Below are positions 31,230 to 34,027 of a stretch of DNA of 34,027 bases, piece by piece. The stretch's first letter is position 1; each line of letters opens with the position of its first letter. The stretch is from NCBI GenBank assembly GCA_902534675.1, contig CACAQQ010000009.1, positions 1-34,027 on the forward strand. The letters run 5' to 3'. This DNA is from an uncultured Prochlorococcus sp. (GTDB taxonomy: Bacteria; Cyanobacteriota; Cyanobacteriia; PCC-6307; Cyanobiaceae). A program made the translations under genes and the position numbers. Under the pieces are notes generated by a model. It saw only the letters and a list, made by a program, of their open reading frames with translations, ran no database searches and was not told where the DNA came from.

Positions 31230-31376
31230 ATGCAGAATTTTTTACAGCGTGATTTAGGTTCAAGCATGTTATCAATAGCTGTCATATTAGGCTGGTTAGG
31301 TCTGTTTTTTGTATTTTTGAGAGTACTAACAATTTCAATAAAAAGAATCCTTGAAGCTCTTTTCAAAAATTCTTAA
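31230..31376 (+). CDS. Small membrane protein (48 aa), not in ORF track
   Basis: Hand translation: MQNFLQRDLGSSMLSIAVILGWLGLFFVFLRVLTISIKRILEALFKNS, then TAA; one strong TM segment. Confidence 0.65.
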   Translation: MQNFLQRDLGSSMLSIAVILGWLGLFFVFLRVLTISIKRILEALFKNS

Positions 31377-31447
31377 TTATTGAAATAATTCAAAAAATCT
31401 GAATTAATCGCAAAAATCCTTTATCACTAGGTATAATAACCTAAAAA

Positions 31448-31837
31448 ATGTCAATTTTAGATAAGGTTAAGATAGGAAATTCTGTTCAAGTCAACCTAGA
31501 ACTATCTAAGGATAGACTTACCAAAGAAACTATTGATGCGATAAATGTTTCTTCCTTGTGTAAGATAAGTGATTTCAGAATAACTGATGGCAAAGGTATA
31601 GGAGTTATCTTGCAATTATCTAATGGAAAAGAGCAATGGTTTTTTGAAGATGAAATTGATCTTCTCGACGAAAATGGTAATATTATTAAAAAAAATAATG
31701 ATAAAAAAGAGAATAGTAATTATATATTTGATTTTTTAAGAGGATTAAATTATGAAAATAAAAATAAGGTAAGCGAGTTACTTAATCCAATTAACTTTTT
31801 TATCTGGCTGGTTGTATCGTTTAAAGATATTTTTTAA
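31448..31837 (+). CDS. DUF2862/PetP-like protein with C-terminal extension
   Basis: 129 aa; VKIGNSVQVNL...CKISDFRITDGKGIGVILQLSNGKEQWFFEDEIDLL matches the DUF2862 pattern (TDGxGxGxxVxFxNGxxxWFFEDEI). Confidence 0.75.
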   Translation: MSILDKVKIGNSVQVNLELSKDRLTKETIDAINVSSLCKISDFRITDGKGIGVILQLSNGKEQWFFEDEIDLLDENGNIIKKNNDKKENSNYIFDFLRGLNYENKNKVSELLNPINFFIWLVVSFKDIF

Positions 31838-31914
31838 TTGGCTAAAAAATTTTCTAAAATATGAATAATTTAACAATTAGTTTAAATATAAAATTTCAGT
31901 AATTAAAAATTTAA

Positions 31915-32910
31915 ATGGTACAAAATATTATCGATGTAAGAAATTTATCTAAATCATTTGATATCTCGTCCAAAGAACCAGGTTTAAAAGGAACAATTAA
32001 ACATTTTTTTAGAAGACAAACAAAAAGTTTAAAAGTTATAAAAGATATAAGTTTTGAAATTAAGGAAGGAGAAATAGTAGGTTTTCTAGGTGCTAATGGA
32101 GCTGGGAAAACAACAATATTAAAAATGCTTTGTGGCTTAATTTATCCAAGTGAAGGTTCGATTTTGGTTTCAGGCTACTTACCTTTCAGGAGAAAAGAAA
32201 ATTTCCTAAAGAATATCACCTTAATAATGGGACAAAAGCAACAGCTTATTTGGGATCTTCCGCCTATTGAATCATTCTATTTGAATGCATCAATATATGA
32301 CTTAGATAAGTTCGAAGCTAAAAAGAGGATTAAAAAACTCTCGGAAATGCTTGAAATCGATGAAGAGCTATTTATACCTGTTAGAAAACTTTCACTAGGT
32401 CAGCGAATGAAATCAGAATTACTAGCAGCTTTGATACATGAACCAAATATTCTTTTTTTAGACGAACCGACACTTGGATTAGATATTAATGCACAGAGAA
32501 ATTTAAGAAAATTCCTTCAAAAATATAATAAGGAAACTAATGCAACGATATGCCTAACCAGTCATTACATGAAAGATATTACATCGCTATGCAAGAGAGT
32601 TATATGTGTGCATGAAGGGGCGATATCTTATGATGGGAAACTTGACCTATTATTAAAAAAACTTTCTCCTGTTAAAGAAATATTAATAGTTTGTCGCTCA
32701 GAAGAGGATGCAATTAAATTAGAAAATTCCGGTTTTACTGTTAAAAATAAAATAAAGAATGAAATCACTATAAAAATTGAAAACAACTCTATTACCTCTT
32801 CACTAAAATCTATCCTAAATAATTTTGATATTGAAGACCTTTACATAAATGAACCACCTATAGATGAAGTTATTGGAAAGGTATTAATCAAGAAAGAATA
32901 TGAAATCTAA
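31915..32910 (+). CDS. ABC-2-type transporter ATP-binding protein
   Basis: 331 aa; Walker A GANGAGKTT, signature LSLGQRMKSELLAAL, Walker B ILFLDEPTLGLD. Confidence 0.92.
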   Translation: MVQNIIDVRNLSKSFDISSKEPGLKGTIKHFFRRQTKSLKVIKDISFEIKEGEIVGFLGANGAGKTTILKMLCGLIYPSEGSILVSGYLPFRRKENFLKNITLIMGQKQQLIWDLPPIESFYLNASIYDLDKFEAKKRIKKLSEMLEIDEELFIPVRKLSLGQRMKSELLAALIHEPNILFLDEPTLGLDINAQRNLRKFLQKYNKETNATICLTSHYMKDITSLCKRVICVHEGAISYDGKLDLLLKKLSPVKEILIVCRSEEDAIKLENSGFTVKNKIKNEITIKIENNSITSSLKSILNNFDIEDLYINEPPIDEVIGKVLIKKEYEI

Positions 32911-33694
32911 TCTGATTAACAGTAAAATATTTACCTTATTAAAAGTCCAATATTCAAACATGTTGGAATATAGAGTGGAAATTGCATTATGGGCAATTTC
33001 AGGGATTATTCCTTTTTTCATGTTAAACATTTGGACAAATAATAATCTAAATGAATCCATAAACATTAGTGATGTTATGCTTTCTAGGTATTTCTTATGT
33101 GCTTTTTTTGTAAGACAGTTTTCTGTAGTTTGGGTTGTATTTAGTTTTGAAGAGGATTCTCTTATGGGGAAAGTATCTCCGTATTTAATCCAACCTTTAA
33201 ATCCATTTTTCAGATATTTTGCACAACATCTTGCTGAACAAATAACAAGATTTCCTTTTGCGCTAATAATAGCATTATTCTTTTTTATTTTTAATCCAGA
33301 AAGTATATGGATACCAAATTTAGGTATTTTACTCTTATCGATAGTATCTACTTTCTTATCCTTCTTGATTCAATTTTTAATTCAGTCAATTGTTGCATGT
33401 CTATGTTTCTGGACAGAGAAAGCATCATCGATAGAAAGATTGTTATTTATTCCCACTTTATTTCTCTCAGGACTTTTAGCACCAGTAGTTTCATTTCCCG
33501 CGCATGTTAAATCTTGGATTTATTTGACTCCTTTTCCATATCTAATTGATTTCCCTGCGAACTTACTGTCAGGTAATGAAACCAATATTACTGGAGGCCT
33601 AGGTATGCAAATTCTATGGATTTTTTTACTTTTCCCACTATTTAAGAAAATCTGGTCTGAAGGAACGAAAAAATATACAGCAATGGGGTCATGA
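32900..33694 (+). CDS. ABC-2-type transporter permease (first)
   Basis: 264 aa, six or so hydrophobic segments; overlaps the ATPase gene by 11 bp; ABC-2/DUF990-like. Confidence 0.82.
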   Translation: MKSNLINSKIFTLLKVQYSNMLEYRVEIALWAISGIIPFFMLNIWTNNNLNESINISDVMLSRYFLCAFFVRQFSVVWVVFSFEEDSLMGKVSPYLIQPLNPFFRYFAQHLAEQITRFPFALIIALFFFIFNPESIWIPNLGILLLSIVSTFLSFLIQFLIQSIVACLCFWTEKASSIERLLFIPTLFLSGLLAPVVSFPAHVKSWIYLTPFPYLIDFPANLLSGNETNITGGLGMQILWIFLLFPLFKKIWSEGTKKYTAMGS

Positions 33695-34027
33695 ATTTAA
33701 GAAAATATCTAAATGTTTATAAAAAATTCTTACATACTTCTTTAGCTTCTGAATTGGAGTATAAGGCAAATATAGTAGTTGATTTAATAACTGCAATTTT
33801 AAGTTTAGTAGGGAGTATTTTTCTATTATCTATTTTCTTTCAAAATAGTGGATATATTGGAGGGTGGAAATTTGAACAGGCACTAATAATCCAAGCTATT
33901 TATACGATTTTGAATGGAATAACAAACACATGGTTCAATCCTAATCTTACAGAAATAGTTAAACATATAAGAGAAGGAACATTAGACTTCGTACTTTTAA
34001 AACCTATTGATAGTCAATTTTTTATTT
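33691..34027 (+). CDS. ABC-2-type transporter permease (second), 3'-truncated by window
   Basis: ATGA overlap with the previous stop. Translates MNLRKYLNVYKKFLHTSLASELEYKANIVVDLITAILSLVGSIFLLSIFFQ...IREGTLDFVLLKPIDSQFF, open to the window edge. Confidence 0.82.
   Translation, partial: MNLRKYLNVYKKFLHTSLASELEYKANIVVDLITAILSLVGSIFLLSIFFQNSGYIGGWKFEQALIIQAIYTILNGITNTWFNPNLTEIVKHIREGTLDFVLLKPIDSQFFI

Noticed and set aside
33307-33510. 67-aa plus-strand ORF within the ABC permease
   Set aside because: Out-of-frame ORF inside a strong permease CDS; no independent support.

Overview
The window is about 34 kb, AT-rich and densely coding, and looks like a marine picocyanobacterial chromosome. It is probably high-light Prochlorococcus, judged from composition and gene set and not from a search. 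It is mostly core genome: chlorophyll biosynthesis (acsF, chlH), tldD/pmbA, fmt, a TerC-family protein, mfd, dapB, folP, tpiA, carB, rsfS, an asparaginase, an initiator tRNA-Met, two ABC exporter loci and many small cyanobacterium-specific DUF genes. I saw no CRISPR array, transposon, phage, rRNA or toxin/defence island, and I do not claim a wholly new system. The points most worth checking are: an RNase II/R-family (Zam-like) protein that appears to have lost its catalytic Asp cluster; a DUF3038-like reading frame whose conserved-looking N-terminus has no ATG/GTG/TTG start; small membrane-protein ORFs missing from the ORF track (12338-12499, 31230-31376, weaker 30971-31072); a PetP-like (DUF2862) protein with an extra C-terminal hydrophobic tail; four convergent gene junctions separated by only 2-8 bp; and an unusual ~330 bp noncoding gap after tRNA-fMet.
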